Below are positions 10,885 through 22,800 of a stretch of 64,000 bases of DNA, in pieces. The stretch is taken from positions 75,819,333-75,883,332 of the forward strand of contig NW_026622764.1 in the NCBI RefSeq assembly GCF_023065955.2, read 5' to 3'. Origin of the DNA: Ursus arctos. Lineage: Eukaryota > Chordata > Mammalia > Carnivora > Ursidae. Each line of letters begins with the position of its first letter. Position 1 is the stretch's first letter. Both the position numbers and the translations under genes were made by a program. The notes beneath the pieces were generated by a model that made no database searches, was not told the origin of the DNA, and worked only from the letters and a program-made list of their open reading frames with translations.

Positions 10885-13583
10885 ACAGAATTTCTGAAAG
10901 AGTTAGTCCCACAGTTCCCTGGTGGGTGGTTAGGTGCAATGAATGGGCTTTCAAGGAACTAGCACTAGACCAGGTGACCAGAGGGATAGAAGACGCATTA
11001 AGTAGATACTACCACATGTCAAGAGAAATTTATCAGTTAATGAGAGTATGTGTATAAATTTGTGACTTGTTTGGGTTGTTTTTTGCGTTGGTTTGGTTGG
11101 TTTTTTACCTTTACAACTAGTCAAAAGACTGAAATACCTCTCAGCCATTTAAATAAAAACTAAAGTATAATTTAAGCTCTGTGTGCTGGAACTTCAGTGT
11201 TTATTCATTGTTATGAAATCAACAGGTAAGTTAATTGTGAAAATTCCATTCTTTATCAGCATGTATATAGCTCAGGGAAAAAGAATGATGCCCAGCCTTC
11301 TCAGACAGCTGTTGATGGCACTTCCCAACTCTGCATCACTACCTCTATGTTTTTCCAGTCTCTTTTTTCCTTTTTTCCACTTTCTTTAGGGCCTTTTCTT
11401 CTACATTTCTTTTCCCACTGTTTTTGTTTCCCCCATTGGCTTTCGGACCCACACGTTTTGGGAGCTTTTCTCTGCAGTGTAGGTGCCAAAGGTTGGGGTG
11501 TCTGACGTAGAGTAGGACTGTTACTCCTCAGGGCTACACTGCTTATTTGTGAGATCCCTCCCGATTGGTTTGTCCTGGGGTGAGGTTTTTACGGAGACCA
11601 CAATGTGGCCCTTTTATCCTTTGTTGTCAGGAGCTCTTCAGCTAGTCTTGAGGTCTTTTTCACAGGGAAGTGATTGGTGTGTAACTGTAGATTTTGTGTG
11701 TCCATGGGAAGACTTGAGTTCAGGATCTTTCTATGTGCCATGTACCTGATGTACTTTAATTCTGAAATGCCAGTTAGTTGAGGATGTTCTAAATTCATGA
11801 GGAATTTTTATAAATTCAAAGTTGTCTATAAGCAGTGGTATGCTAATAAATATATTTAACAATCTGCTCTCAGGAAGAACAGCCTGATTTGTAGCATTTG
11901 CCAATGAGTAATGTAAATACTCTACCAAGCCAATTTGAAGCTGCTGTACATGAAATAGAGGTGGAAAAACATGTGCGCAATGGATTCTCAGAGCTGGTAG
12001 GAGCCAGCTCCAGCAGCACCCCATGACCTAAAAAAATTTTTTTAAAATAAATAAATAAAGATTTTTTCTCTTTGTTCCCAATTAATCCACTGATTTATAA
12101 ATTAATTTGTTCAGAATGTATCTGGTGACCATATTTACTATAAATTCTTTAGTTCATATATTTATGTCCAGTAATCATGTTCCAAGATTTTCAAGTCATA
12201 ACAAGATCTATAGTTTTAGAGTTAGGGAAAGATGGTTTTCCTAAAATATACTTACGTTCTTCAAAAGTAGCGTAATTATTAAGATGAAAGTAGCTTAAAC
12301 CAGACAATGTATAGTTTAACAGCAGTTAAATTTATATTTCAACCTCAGGACCTGAAGAAAAAGGAAAGGAACAAGTTAGTAATGTGTTTATACCATATTT
12401 TCTACTTTCCTAAATTCACTGTACACTCATTTGCAAATAAAGCGTTTTTTAACAATCCTAATAAGTTGAATTTCCTCACAGTACACAGTATAATAAAACT
12501 CAGTAAAACAAAGGACAAGGCATATCAGTAGAAGGTTTCGTCGCTCTGTCAGCCCAAACTGGATATGCTTCATATTTTAGATAAACCTCTGCTTTGACCC
12601 AGAAGGACACATGGCATTGATAAATCTGTATATCCTAGTACATTCAGAAAATGTTGTAGGTAACAGACTCTCACTTATCACAGATAGAAACCTAAAATCA
12701 AACTCCCCCTTCATGCTTTTAAGATTTATGGTATAAATGTGCCGCCGAAAGCAAGTAGTTTTTGAACAGTGGCAGTTTTTCTCCCACTGAACTGCAACAG
12801 ACCAATTTTTCACCCCATGTATAATTCCATTAAATTGTGATATGACAGATCATACAGTTCTTTTAACATGTAGAAAGGTGAATAAAGCTATCTGCAACAT
12901 GTTAAAACACATGGAGATAATACTTTTCACATTTAGGTTATAAATAAATCAAGTGCAGCATTTCTGAGTTCTTGTTCAAAGAAGATTTTTTTAAATCTGA
13001 TATCCTTTTAACCTGTATTTTTCTCAGGGAGCTGTTGGTGACAGTTCAATCAAAGTGCCGTGTTTTTATTTTTAAAATGTTGACTCTCTTATTCATATGT
13101 TATTGTCCAAATGATTACAGATATTTTTAGGTAAACCTAAGCTTTTGATGCAAAACCATTGACTACATTAATCAACTTTGGTATCTGAAAAATATTAGGA
13201 ACCATTAATTATGATTAACATTCTAAAAACAGTAGCCCAACTGAATTTTAAGTTTCTCTGATTATGGATAATTTTTTTATGTTGGAAAAAAAATTGTAAT
13301 AGATACATCAGAGCAACACTTTACATAATTTTGTAAATCTTTATCAGAATGTAGGTTACCAAGTATAATTTGCACAAATTGAGTATGGGGAGTGACAGAT
13401 TGAAGCAAGTATTCTCTATATCCTCCACTCCCCCACCCCTTGCACAGCACTAATATTTTGACTCAGCATTTCAAGAGGCCAGCCACTCAGTAGGTAGCGC
13501 TGAAGGTGCTTTGCAATCCTGTTTTTAATATGAAGGTTGAATGCTACTAGTTCCTTACATCAGTTTTGTATTTTAACATTTAG
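10885..13583. other. MICU2 intron, mostly unassigned
   Basis: Ends with the acceptor ttttaacatttag at 13571-13583. The interior shows no exon-like ORF. 11765-12010 ('agcagtggtatgctaataaa') may be an ancient repeat. No upstream MICU2 exon was found by eye between 6.5 and 13.5 kb. Confidence 0.5.
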
Positions 13584-13755
13584 ATTTATGGAGAATTTAC
13601 AAACGGAGGTCCAAGAAATGGAATTCCTTCAGTTTTCTAAAGGTTTGAGTTTCATGAGAAAAGAAGACTTTGCAGAGTGGCTACTTTTTTTCACTAACAC
13701 TGAAAATAAAGACATCTATTGGAAAAATGTAAGAGAGAAGTTGTCAGCGGGAGAG
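13584..13755 (+). CDS. MICU2: MICU2, internal coding exon (fourth from last)
   Basis: MICU2 is an EF-hand protein of the mitochondrial intermembrane space. It pairs with MICU1 to gate the calcium uniporter (MCU) at low calcium. This 172-base exon starts after ...acatttag and stops before gttggt. Its first base completes a split Arg codon, then 57 codons follow, from FMENLQTEVQEMEF to VREKLSAGE. The residues match the helical stretch between the two canonical EF hands of mammalian MICU2 nearly residue for residue as I remember it (about residues 255-311 of roughly 434). The donor starts GTTGGT rather than GTAAGT, so it is a weak-looking site, but the next exon continues in phase 0. A run-on frame past 13755 ends within 20 codons. 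Confidence 0.95.
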
Positions 13756-13904
13756 GTTGGTATACCTTTTTATTCTTCTGGTAAAGATGAAATAATGTTA
13801 GAAATATTTATGTAATTAAATAAAGTGAGAAATGTTCTTTACATACTATTTTCTTGTGAATGAATTATTGCCTAAGATAGAATCAGTATTGCAAATATGA
13901 GTTT

Positions 13905-14580
13905 TGCATTTCCAGTAAAGGCAGGAATAAGACAAGAATGTTCACTGTCACCACTATTACTTACTATTGTTCTGGAAATCTTAGCCCGTGCAAATTAACA
14001 GGATAAGAGTATAAACATTTGAAAGCAGTCACAGTTGTCTTTGTTTGCATAGGTGTGATTATATACCTAGAAAGCCCAAGGGAATCAAATTGAAAAGCCA
14101 TTAGAAACAGTAAAAATTCAATAAAGTGCATGTTACAATGCTAATGTATTAGCAGTAACTGTCCTGTGTACAAATCGCAAGTTAGAAAATGTAATGGCAC
14201 TAGTGTGTATATATATGAAGAAATGATTGCCAAACTACTAATAATGATTAATACACTGTTGAGAGATTTTAAGTGACTTTTTACTTTATGTGTTGTTTTT
14301 ATTTCATTGTTCTAATACATGTTTTTGGAGTGGACATGTATTTTATATAATTTTTTAAAGTAATTTCTATAGTGAGGAAAAAGATAATAAAATACAATGA
14401 AGATCCCATATATAATTGCAATAGAAACATATAACAATTAGAAATAAATTTAATGACAAATATATGAAAAAAAAACTTTAAAGTCTTAATGGATATAAAA
14501 GAAAACTTAACTAATTATAGTGACATCTCCTATTATTGAATGGGAAATCTTAGTATTATAAATGTAGCAGTTCTCCCTTA
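13905..14580 (+). mobile_element. Old L1 ORF2 fragment
   Basis: 'ggaataagacaagaatgttcactgtcaccactattactt' corresponds to the L1 RT segment around TRQ(G/E)CPLSPLLF, and 'gattatatacctagaaagccc' to the positions just after the FADD motif. Heavily decayed, no open frame. Later lines keep L1-like A-rich ORF2 sequence up to about 14.58 kb. Confidence 0.7.
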
Positions 14581-14783
14581 GATTCATCTATAAATGTAAT
14601 GGTTGTATTAGAACAGCCTAGGTTTGTTTCAGTTACAAATATTAAGATTTCCCAAAAAGTAGACACAAATACACATGGAAACTTAGTATATGTAAATTCA
14701 TACTGCAAATTAGTTGGGTAAAAAAGGAATTTTAATAAGTGGCATTGGGTTAATTCATCTGAATTAAATGTTAAAGAGAAAAA

Positions 14784-14990
14784 TGGGGCGCCTGGGTGGC
14801 TCAGTCGGTTAGGCATTTGCCTTCAGCTCAGGTCATGATCTCAGGGTCCTGGAATCAAGCCCCAAATAAGGCTCCCTGCTCAGCAGAGAGTCGGCTGTCC
14901 ATCTCTTTCTTGGCTTGTCCCTCTCTCTCTGCCTCTCCCCGCCCCTATGCTCTCTCTCTTTCACTCCCAAAAATAAATAAAATCTTTTAA
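14784..14990 (+). mobile_element. can-SINE (SINEC)
   Basis: Plus-strand copy from 'ggggcgcctgggtggctcag' to the 'aataaataaaatctttt' tail. Short TSD agaaaaatg at both ends (14776-14784, 14994-15002). Confidence 0.95.
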
Positions 14991-15264
14991 AAAAGAAAAA
15001 TGAAACTGAGTGTGTTTAGAAGAAAACTTGGAAACAATCAGAGTGGGGTATACATATCTTTGTAGGAAAAACTCAAAGCTTTCAAGGAAAAATTGATGAA
15101 ATTTCTAGCTAAAAGTTAAAATTCTGTTGCTTCCCTTCATCCCCCCCAAATTATAATCAAAGTCAAAAGAAAAAAAAATAACAAAATGGGGAGGGGTGGA
15201 ATATTGGCATCACGTGTAATAGGCCCATTAATTTATAATGAGATCTCAAAAATCAAGAACTTTG

Positions 15265-15440
15265 GGGGCACCTGGGTGGCTCATTCAGTTAAGTGTACAC
15301 CTCTTGATTTCGGCTCAGATCATGGTCGCAGGGTCATGAGATTGAGCCCCACCTCACGTTGGGCTCTGGGTATGGAGCCTACTTGGGGTTTTACTCTCCC
15401 TCTCCCTATGCCCCTCCACCTTCAAAAAAATTTTTTTTAA
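15265..15440 (+). mobile_element. can-SINE (SINEC), older subfamily
   Basis: The head 'ggggcacctgggtggctcat' diverges from the young copies. TSD tcaagaactttg at 15253-15264 and 15442-15453. Confidence 0.93.
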
Positions 15441-15791
15441 TTCAAGAACTTTGAAAGGTCTTGTATTTTGCCCTATTTAATATACAATGGGATCCTAAAA
15501 ATTAGTGTGTTAATAACTGTAAAGTATCTGAGATTTTATCTGTTTGGAAGTTAGCCTGTACCATTTCATGGATGCTGACAGAAGACACATGCTTGAGTCA
15601 GAGACAAAACACTTTATTATTCATAGCTCTGCAACAGCATGAGCACCATGTTTGTGTCAGTTCACCTCCCAAGTTCTACGGGGACCACGTTGAGGGGCCC
15701 TGGTGGATGCTGCCCACACACATAGCCGAGAAAGCTCATCTTCAGGAATCTGAATCTTCTATAATGCGCAGTAAGCCAAACTGTCCTCTCC

Positions 15792-15793
<2 letters not shown>

Positions 15794-15823
<30 letters not shown>

Positions 15824-15997
15824 TATTTACTTATTTGACAGAGACAGCCAGCGAGAGAGGGAACACAAGCAGGGGGAGTGGGAGAGGAAGAAGCAGGCTC
15901 CCAGCAGAGGAGCCTGATGCGGGGCTCGATCCCAGAACGCCGGAATCACGCCCTGAGCCGAAGGCAGACGCTTAACGACTGCGCCACCCAGGCGCCC
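15794..15997 (-). mobile_element. can-SINE (SINEC), young copy
   Basis: Minus-strand copy with a long poly-T (15793-15816). TSD ctgtcctctcctt at 15781-15793 and 15998-16010. Confidence 0.95.
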
Positions 15998-16254
15998 CTG
16001 TCCTCTCCTTCTGAAGGAGACATTGTCAGTATTCAAGGCTGTTCACTATACGAACGTCCTTGGAAAGATAGTCTGGAATAAAAAGGTGGTTGGAGCCTCT
16101 GTTTGAAGGATGTGCAGGAACATGGGAGACCCATGGGGACTTGTCTCCCAGCAGTAAATCATGTAACAGCTCATTAAAAATCTGGGCGAAGGACATTAAA
16201 AAAAAAAAAAAAAAACCACAAGAAGAGAAATCCACAGTGACTAATAAGAATATA

Positions 16255-16860
16255 AAATTGAAAAGTGTTTAATTTCATTCACAACTCAAGACATACAGAT
16301 TGAAACAGTGATGGTATACCATTTTTCAGTTATCAGTAAAAGAAAAATTAGGTTGCACCCAGTGACGGCTTTGAGATTATGATGCAGAGAAACAGCCACT
16401 CTTACTTGTGCTAATAAGATCTGTTGTTGAAAGTATAAAGCAAGCTGGGGGGTACCTGGGTGGCTCAGTTGGTTAAGTGTCTGACTCTTGATTTCAGTTC
16501 AGGTCATGATCTCAGGGTCCCAGGATCAAGCCCTTCTATAGGCTCTGCACTCAGTGAGGAGTCTGCTCAAAGATTCTCTCCTCTGTTTCTGCCCCCCCCC
16601 CAAATAAATAAATAAAAAATTTTTTAAGTATAAAACAAGGTGTAGAAATGTGTGAAGAGGGTGCTCCCACTGTGTAAAACAGGTGTGTGTGTGTTCTTTT
16701 ATATGAGTAGAATATTTCTGGAAGGGTACATAAAGAATTGGTAACAGTGCTTTGCCTCTGGGGAAGAGAACTGGAGGTTGAAGGAAGAGAGAAGACTTTA
16801 TTTTTTATCCATAATATGGTTAGAACTTTTTTTACCATGTGTATATGTGACCTCTTCAAA
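16255..16860 (+). mobile_element. Old L1 3' fragment, interrupted by SINE
   Basis: 16255-16440 ('ttaatttcattcacaactcaagac...atggtataccatttttcagttatcag') and 16625-16860 ('tatttctggaagggtacataaagaattgg') resemble the ORF2-3'/3' UTR part of old L1s. A can-SINE lies between them. Confidence 0.6.
16447..16624 (+). mobile_element. can-SINE (SINEC), older subfamily
   Basis: Head 'ggggtacctgggtggctcag'. Imperfect TSD aagtataaa(g/a)caag at about 16431-16444 and 16626-16639. Confidence 0.93.
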
Positions 16861-16944
16861 AACTTAGTTAAAATTTTAAAAGTAAAGTTTCTACAAATTC
16901 ACAAAGGCTGAAAGCAGTGAAACTTGAATAAGACCACACACATA

Positions 16945-17146
16945 GGGGCGCCTGGGTAGCGCAGTCCGTAAGCGTCTGCCTTCGGCTCAGGGCGTGATCC
17001 CGGCATTCCGGGATCAAGTCCCACATCAGGCTCCTCCGCTGGGAGCCTGCTTCTTCCTCTCCCACTCCCCCTGCTTGTGTTCCCTCTCTCGCTGGCTGTC
17101 TCTCTGTCACATAAATAAATAAAATCTAAAAAAAAAAAAAAAAAGA
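16945..17146 (+). mobile_element. can-SINE (SINEC), young copy
   Basis: Full-length with a poly-A tail. Perfect TSD agaccacacacata at 16931-16944 and 17147-17160. Confidence 0.96.
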
Positions 17147-17204
17147 AGACCACACACATAAGCAGAGGACACGATCCTAAAGGTCTCTACAAAGAAACTT
17201 TTTT

Positions 17205-17399
17205 TTTTTAAAGATTTTATTTTTATTTATTTGACAGAGATAGAGACAGCCAGCGAGAGAGGGGACACAAGCAGGGGGAGTGGGAGAGGAAGAAGCAAGC
17301 TCATAGCGGAGGAGCCTGATGTGGGGCTCGATCCCGTAACACCGGGATCACGCCCTGAGCCGAAGGCAGACGCTTAACCGCTGTGCCACCTAGGCGACC
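17205..17399 (-). mobile_element. can-SINE (SINEC), young copy
   Basis: Minus-strand copy 60 bp after the preceding plus-strand one, giving an inverted SINE pair. Imperfect TSD aaag(ag)aaacttttt on both sides. Confidence 0.94.
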
Positions 17400-17524
17400 C
17401 AAAGAGAAACTTTTTTACACAGGGAAGAATTTATTTTCAAATTAAGAATTTTCATACTTTGTTTACTTTTTCAGTGGAAAAATTATTTTTTCTAACTTAT
17501 TTGTTGTTTTGTTTTTATGTGCAT

Positions 17525-17725
17525 AGGTTTTTAAATCAGATGAATCAAGGTTCAAATCCTGATGTTCTATTTAGTAGACCTTGAACAAATTACTTAATTC
17601 CTGAAAGGTTACTTACCTAGGGCTTGGAGAGGCTAAGACCATGCACTTAGTAAGTGGCAGAACTGGAGTTTCAACATAGGTTCCTCTAACTCCAAAACCC
17701 AGGGCTCTTACTCAATATTGTGTCC
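17525..17725 (+). repeat. MIR fragment
   Basis: 'ggttcaaatcctgatg...agtagaccttgaacaaattactt...agtaagtggcagaactggag' is the MIR body. Confidence 0.75.
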
Positions 17726-17769
17726 ATTGATAAAGCAGAAAAGCAAGGAGGCGGACCGCTTAACCTAAT

Positions 17770-18165
17770 GTGTTAGTTTCGTTAGGCTGCCATAACAAAA
17801 TACCACAGGCTGGATGGCTTAAACAACAAATTTATTTTCTCACATTCCGGAGCCTGCAAGTCCAAGATCAAGGTGCCGGCAAGTTGGTTTCTGGTGAAGT
17901 CTCCTCCCAGTTTGCAGACCACTGCCTTCTCACTGTGTCCTTACATGGCCTGTCCTCTGTGCTTACACAGAGAGTGAGAGAGCTCCAGTGTCTCTTCCTC
18001 ATTTTATTGGGACACTAGTCCTATCAGATTAGGGTCCTACCCTTATGACTTCATTTAGCCTTAATTGCCTCCCTGACACCCCTATCTCCAAATATAGTGA
18101 TGTTGGGTGTTAAGGTTTCAGCCTATGAATTTTGAGAAAACAGAATCCAGTCTATACCACAGGGC
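17770..18165 (-). repeat. MLT1-type MaLR LTR
   Basis: 'gttaggctgccataacaaaataccacaggctgg' through 'cctatctccaaatatagtgatg' to 'cctatgaattttgagaaaaca' is the reverse complement of an MLT1-class LTR. It is an ERVL-MaLR solo LTR without internal genes. Confidence 0.85.
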
Positions 18166-18383
18166 CACCCCAGGTCTTGCCCTGCTCCAGGAGACCCCTT
18201 TCACCCAGTGTGCAGTCTACACATCCATACATTGTGGCCGTGCCCATTCTTTTTAATAGACTTTCTTAGAAAGCTATGAAAGTTCATAAGCTTTATGATA
18301 GAAACAGGACTTATGCTTATATTCTAAAATTATTTAATGTATTTACAAAATTATAATTAAAATTCTCTTTTGTTATTTATTAG

Positions 18384-18492
18384 AGCATTAGTTTGGATGA
18401 GTTCAAGTCATTTTGTCATTTTACGACCCACTTGGAAGACTTTGCTATTGCCATGCAAATGTTTAGTTTAGCTCATCGTCCTGTCAGACTGG
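18384..18492 (+). CDS. MICU2: MICU2, internal coding exon (third from last)
   Basis: The 109-base exon follows the acceptor gttatttattag and precedes the strong donor gtaagt at 18493. It encodes 36 residues (SISLDEFKSFCHFTT to LAHRPVRL) plus one base of the next codon. Phase 0 at its start fits the 13755 donor, and phase 1 at its end fits the 19200 acceptor. The sequence matches the mammalian MICU2 segment leading into the C-terminal EF hand. A can-SINE begins 24 bp after the donor. Confidence 0.96.
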
Positions 18493-18515
18493 GTAAGTTA
18501 TATGACTTAATTTAA

Positions 18516-18707
18516 CTTTTTTAAAGATTTTATTTATTTGACAGAGAGACAGCCAGCGAGAGAGGGAACACAAGCAGGGGTAGAGGAAAAGGGAGAAGCA
18601 GGCTTCCTGCTGAGCAGGGAGCCTGATGCGGGGCTCGATCCCAGGACCCTGGGATCATGACCTGAGCTGAAGGCAGACGCTTAACGACCGAGCCACCCAG
18701 GCACCCC
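18516..18707 (-). mobile_element. can-SINE (SINEC) beside MICU2 splice donor
   Basis: Minus-strand copy. TSD gacttaatttaa at 18504-18515 and 18708-18719. The upstream TSD copy starts 11 bases after the donor GT at 18493. Confidence 0.95.
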
Positions 18708-19199
18708 GACTTAATTTAATTTTTATCATCTAAAAATAATATCACTCTATTCTTCAGCTAGAACACACCGATCAAGGAGCCAGTTATCAGTAAAACAATG
18801 GTTGACCTTTTAATTCATTGTGGTTACTCTAGACTTACAACATTGACTCTCACATTTAAAAATTACTTTGTTTGCTTTTACTTTCCTTATTTTTCCCCTA
18901 AGAAGGAAAAGGGAATATTTGAATACCTTCTTTAAAACATTGAAAATTAAAATAGCCTGCTTTAAAAAATAAAAAAAAAATTTAAAAAATTAAAATAGCC
19001 TGCTCTCTTTCAATTACTTTCATGACATTTCTCAGCCAAATTTATTATTTCATTCTGTTCTTAATGAGTATTTTTGGTTTTGTTTTACTTCCATTAATGA
19101 ACATTTAGATTAGTTTTTGCTTCTCAAATAATAAAATTTAGATTAATTCCACTTAGACTATTTCACATGGCTGATGAGTTCTTCTGTGTTTTCTTTCAG

Positions 19200-19357
19200 C
19201 GGAGTTTAAGAGGGCTGTGAAAGTAGCAACAGGACAGGAGCTCTCAAACAATATTTTGGATACTGTCTTCAAGATCTTTGATGTGGATGGTGATGAATGT
19301 CTTAGCCATGGAGAGTTTCTCGGGGTTTTAAAAAACAGGATGCATCGAGGTTTATGG
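19200..19357 (+). CDS. MICU2: MICU2, internal coding exon with C-terminal EF hand (penultimate)
   Basis: The 158-base exon follows a pyrimidine-rich acceptor (gtgttttctttcag) and ends before gtaaag. Two bases complete the split Ala codon, and 52 codons follow. The canonical calcium-binding loop DVDGDECLSHGE sits at about 19281-19316: Asp at loop positions 1, 3 and 5, Glu at 12, so all key ligands are present. From memory the human protein has Leu at loop position 2 and Glu at 11; here they are Val and Gly, and neither is an essential ligand. In the MICU1-MICU2 heterodimer this hand helps sense intermembrane-space calcium. By counting from the C-terminus it falls near residues 375-386. Confidence 0.97.
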
Positions 19358-19825
19358 GTAAAGATTTTGAGTTTTTAAATGATATGTTTACATGTAATTA
19401 AGTGAATGGTATTACACCTAGAATTTGGACAAATCTATAGCCTTAACTGGAGATTTTATGATTTATAAAGAGATTATAAGCTATGATCACAACACCGAGA
19501 TATCTCCTATAGATGAGATCAGTATTTTTCTTTGCATTTTTTTTTTATTTTTTGTTTTTTTATTATATTATGTTAGTCACCATACAGTATATCCCTGGTT
19601 TCTGATGTAAAGTTCGATGATTCATTAGTTGCGTATAACACCCAGGGCACCATGCAATACGTGCCCTCCTTACTACCCATCACCGGCCTATCCCATTCCC
19701 CCACCCCCCTCACCTCTGAAGCCCTCAGCTTGTTTCTCATAGTCCATAGTCTCTCATGCTTCATTCCCTCTTCTGATACCCCCCCTTTCTTTATCCCTTT
19801 CTTCCCCTACCAATCTTCCTACTTC

Positions 19826-22800
19826 TTATGTTCCATAGATGAGAGAAATCATATGATAATTGTCTTTCTCTGCTTGACTTATTTCACTTAGCATTATCTC
19901 CTCCAGTGCCGTCCATGTTGCAGCAAATGTTGAGAACTCGTTCTTTCTGATAGCTGAGTAATGTTCCATTGTATATATGGACCACAACTTCTTAATCCAG
20001 TCATCTGTTGAAGGGCATCTCGGTTCCTTCCATGATTTGGCTATTGTGGACAATGCTGCTATGAGCATTGGGGTGCATATGGCCCTTCTCTTCACTACGT
20101 CTGTATCTTTGGGGTAAATACCCAGTAGTGCAATGGCTGGGTCATAGGGTAGCTCTATTTTTAACTTTTTAAGGGACCTCCACACTGTATCCAGAGTGGC
20201 TGTACCAACTTGCATTCCCACCAACAGTGTAGGAGGGATCCCCTTTCTCCACATCCTCTCCAACAAATGTTGATTCTTGCCTTGCCAATTTTTGCCATTC
20301 TACTGGCATAAGGTGGTATCTTAGTGTGGTTTTGATTTGAATTTCCCTGATGGCTAATGATTTTGAACATTTTTTCATGTGTCTGTTAGCCATTTGTAGG
20401 TCATCATTGGAAAAGTGTCTGTTCGTATCTTCTGCCCATTTTATGATTTGTTTATTTGTTCCTTGCGTATTGAGTTTGAGAAGTTCTTTGTAGAACTTAT
20501 ACCAGTCTTTTATCTGTAGTATCATTTGCAAATATATTCTCCCATTCCGTGGGCTGCCTCTTAGTTTTTTTTACTGTATCCTTGGCTGTGCAGAAGATTT
20601 TCATCTTGATGAAGTCCCACAAGTTCATTTTATCTTTTGTTTCTCTTGCCTTCGGACATGTGTCATGAAAAAGGTTGCTTTGGCCGATGTTGTAGAGGTT
20701 GCTGCCTATGTTCTCCTCTAGGATTTTGATGGATTCCTGTCTCACATCAAGGTCTTTCATCCATTTAGAGTTTATCTTTGTGTATGTTGTGAGTGAGTGG
20801 TCAAGTTTCATTCTTTCGCATATAGCTGTCCAGTGTTCCCAGCACCATTTATTGAAGAGACTGTCTTTCTTCCACTGGATGTTTTTTCTTGCTTTATCAA
20901 AGATTAGTTGCCCAAAGAGCCGAGGGTCCATTTCAGGGTTCTCTATTCTGTTCCATTGATCTATGTGTCTGTTTTTGTGCCAGTACCATGCTGTCTTTGT
21001 GATCACAGCTTTGTAGTACAGCTCGAAATCCGGCATTGTGATGCCCCCAGCTTTGTTTTTCCTTTTCAGCAGTTCCTTGGTGATTCAGGGCCTTTTCTGG
21101 TTCCATACAAATGTAAGGGCTATTTGTTCCAGTTCTTCAAAAAACGTCATTGGTATTTTGATCGGGATAGCATTGAAAGTGTAGATTGCTCTGGGTAGCA
21201 TGGACATTTTAACTATGTTAATTCTTCCGAACCATGAGCATGGAATATTTTTCCATCTTTTTGTGTCTTCCTCAATGTCTTTCAAGAGTGTTTTATACTT
21301 TCTAGAATATAGGTCCTTTACGTCTCTGGTTAAGTTAATTCCAAGGTAACGTATGGTTTTTGGTGCTATTGTAAATGGGATGGATTCCCTAATTTCTCTT
21401 TCTTCAGTCTCATTATTCGTGTATAGAAATGCAGCTGATATCTGAGCATTGATTTGTATCCCGCCACATTACTGAATTGCTCTATAACTTCTAATAGTTT
21501 GGGAGTGGATTCTTTTGGTTTTCCATATACAGTATCATGTCGTCTGCGAAGAGAGACATTTTGACTTCTTCTTTGCCGATTTGGATACCTTTATCCCTTT
21601 TTGTTGTCTGATTGCTGTTGCAAGGACTTCTAGTACTATGTTGAATAATAGTGGCGAGAGTGGGCATCCTTGTCGTGTTCCTGATCTTAAGGGAAAGGCT
21701 TCCAGCCTTTCCCCACTGAGAATAATATTTGCTGTAGGCTTTTTATAGATGGTTTTTATGAGATTGAGGAATGTCCCACTATCCCTATACTCTGAAGGGT
21801 TTTAATCAGGAAAGGATGCTGTATTTTGTCAAATGCTTTTTCTGCATCTATTGAGAGAATCATATGATTTTTGAATTTTTCTTTCTGGATAAAATCTAAG
21901 ACACTGATAGATTTGCAAATGTTGAACCACGCTTGCATCCCAGGGATGAATCCCACTTGGTCATGATGGATAATCCTTTTAATGTACTGTTGGATTCAGT
22001 TAGCCAGGATCTTGTTGAGGATGTTGGCGTCCATATTCATCAGGAAAATCGGTCTGTAATTCTCCTTTTTGATGGGGTCTTTGCCTCGTGTGGCGATCAG
22101 GGTAATATTGGCCTTAATGAATGAGTTTGGTAGCTTTCCTTCTGTTTCTATTTTTTGAAATAGCTTTAGGAGAATAGGTATTATTTCTTCTTTGAATGTT
22201 TGGTAGAATTCCCCAGGAAAACCGTCCGGGCCTGAAGTTTTATTTCTTGGAAGATTGTTTATCACTGACTCAATCTCTTCATAATTAATTGGCCTGTTTA
22301 AAAAATCAATTTCTTCTTGTTTCAGTCTTGGTAGTTTATAGGTTTCCAGGAAGGCCTCCATCTCTTCCAGATTGCTTAATTTATTGGCATATAGCTGTTG
22401 ATAAAAGTTTCTAATAATCCTTCCAATTTCATTGGTGTTGCTTGTGACCTCTCCTTTTTCGTTCATAATTTTATTAATTTGGGTCCTTTCTCTATTCTTT
22501 TGGATAAGTCTTGCCAGTGGTCTGTCAATTTTATTGATTCTCTCAAAGAACCAGCTTCTAGTTCTGTTGATCTGCTCTACTGTACTCCTGGTTTCTAATT
22601 CATTGATTTCTGCTCTAATCTTGGTCAACTGCTTCCTCGTGCGTGGATTAGGCCTGTCCCTCTGTTGCTGTCCCGGGTTCTTGAGGTGAGAATATAAAGA
22701 CTGCATTTTAGATTTTTCTCTTCTTTTGAGTGAGATTTGGATAGCTATGTATTTCCCCCTTAGGACTGCCTTTGCAGTATCCCATAGGTTTTGGACCGTT

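Noticed and set aside
1..13583. Search for the preceding MICU2 exon (encoding the segment before FMENL)
   Set aside because: No matching sequence with acceptor/donor seen; probably upstream of the window.
22398..22689. Several + strand ORFs
   Set aside because: Antisense shadows of L1 ORF2.
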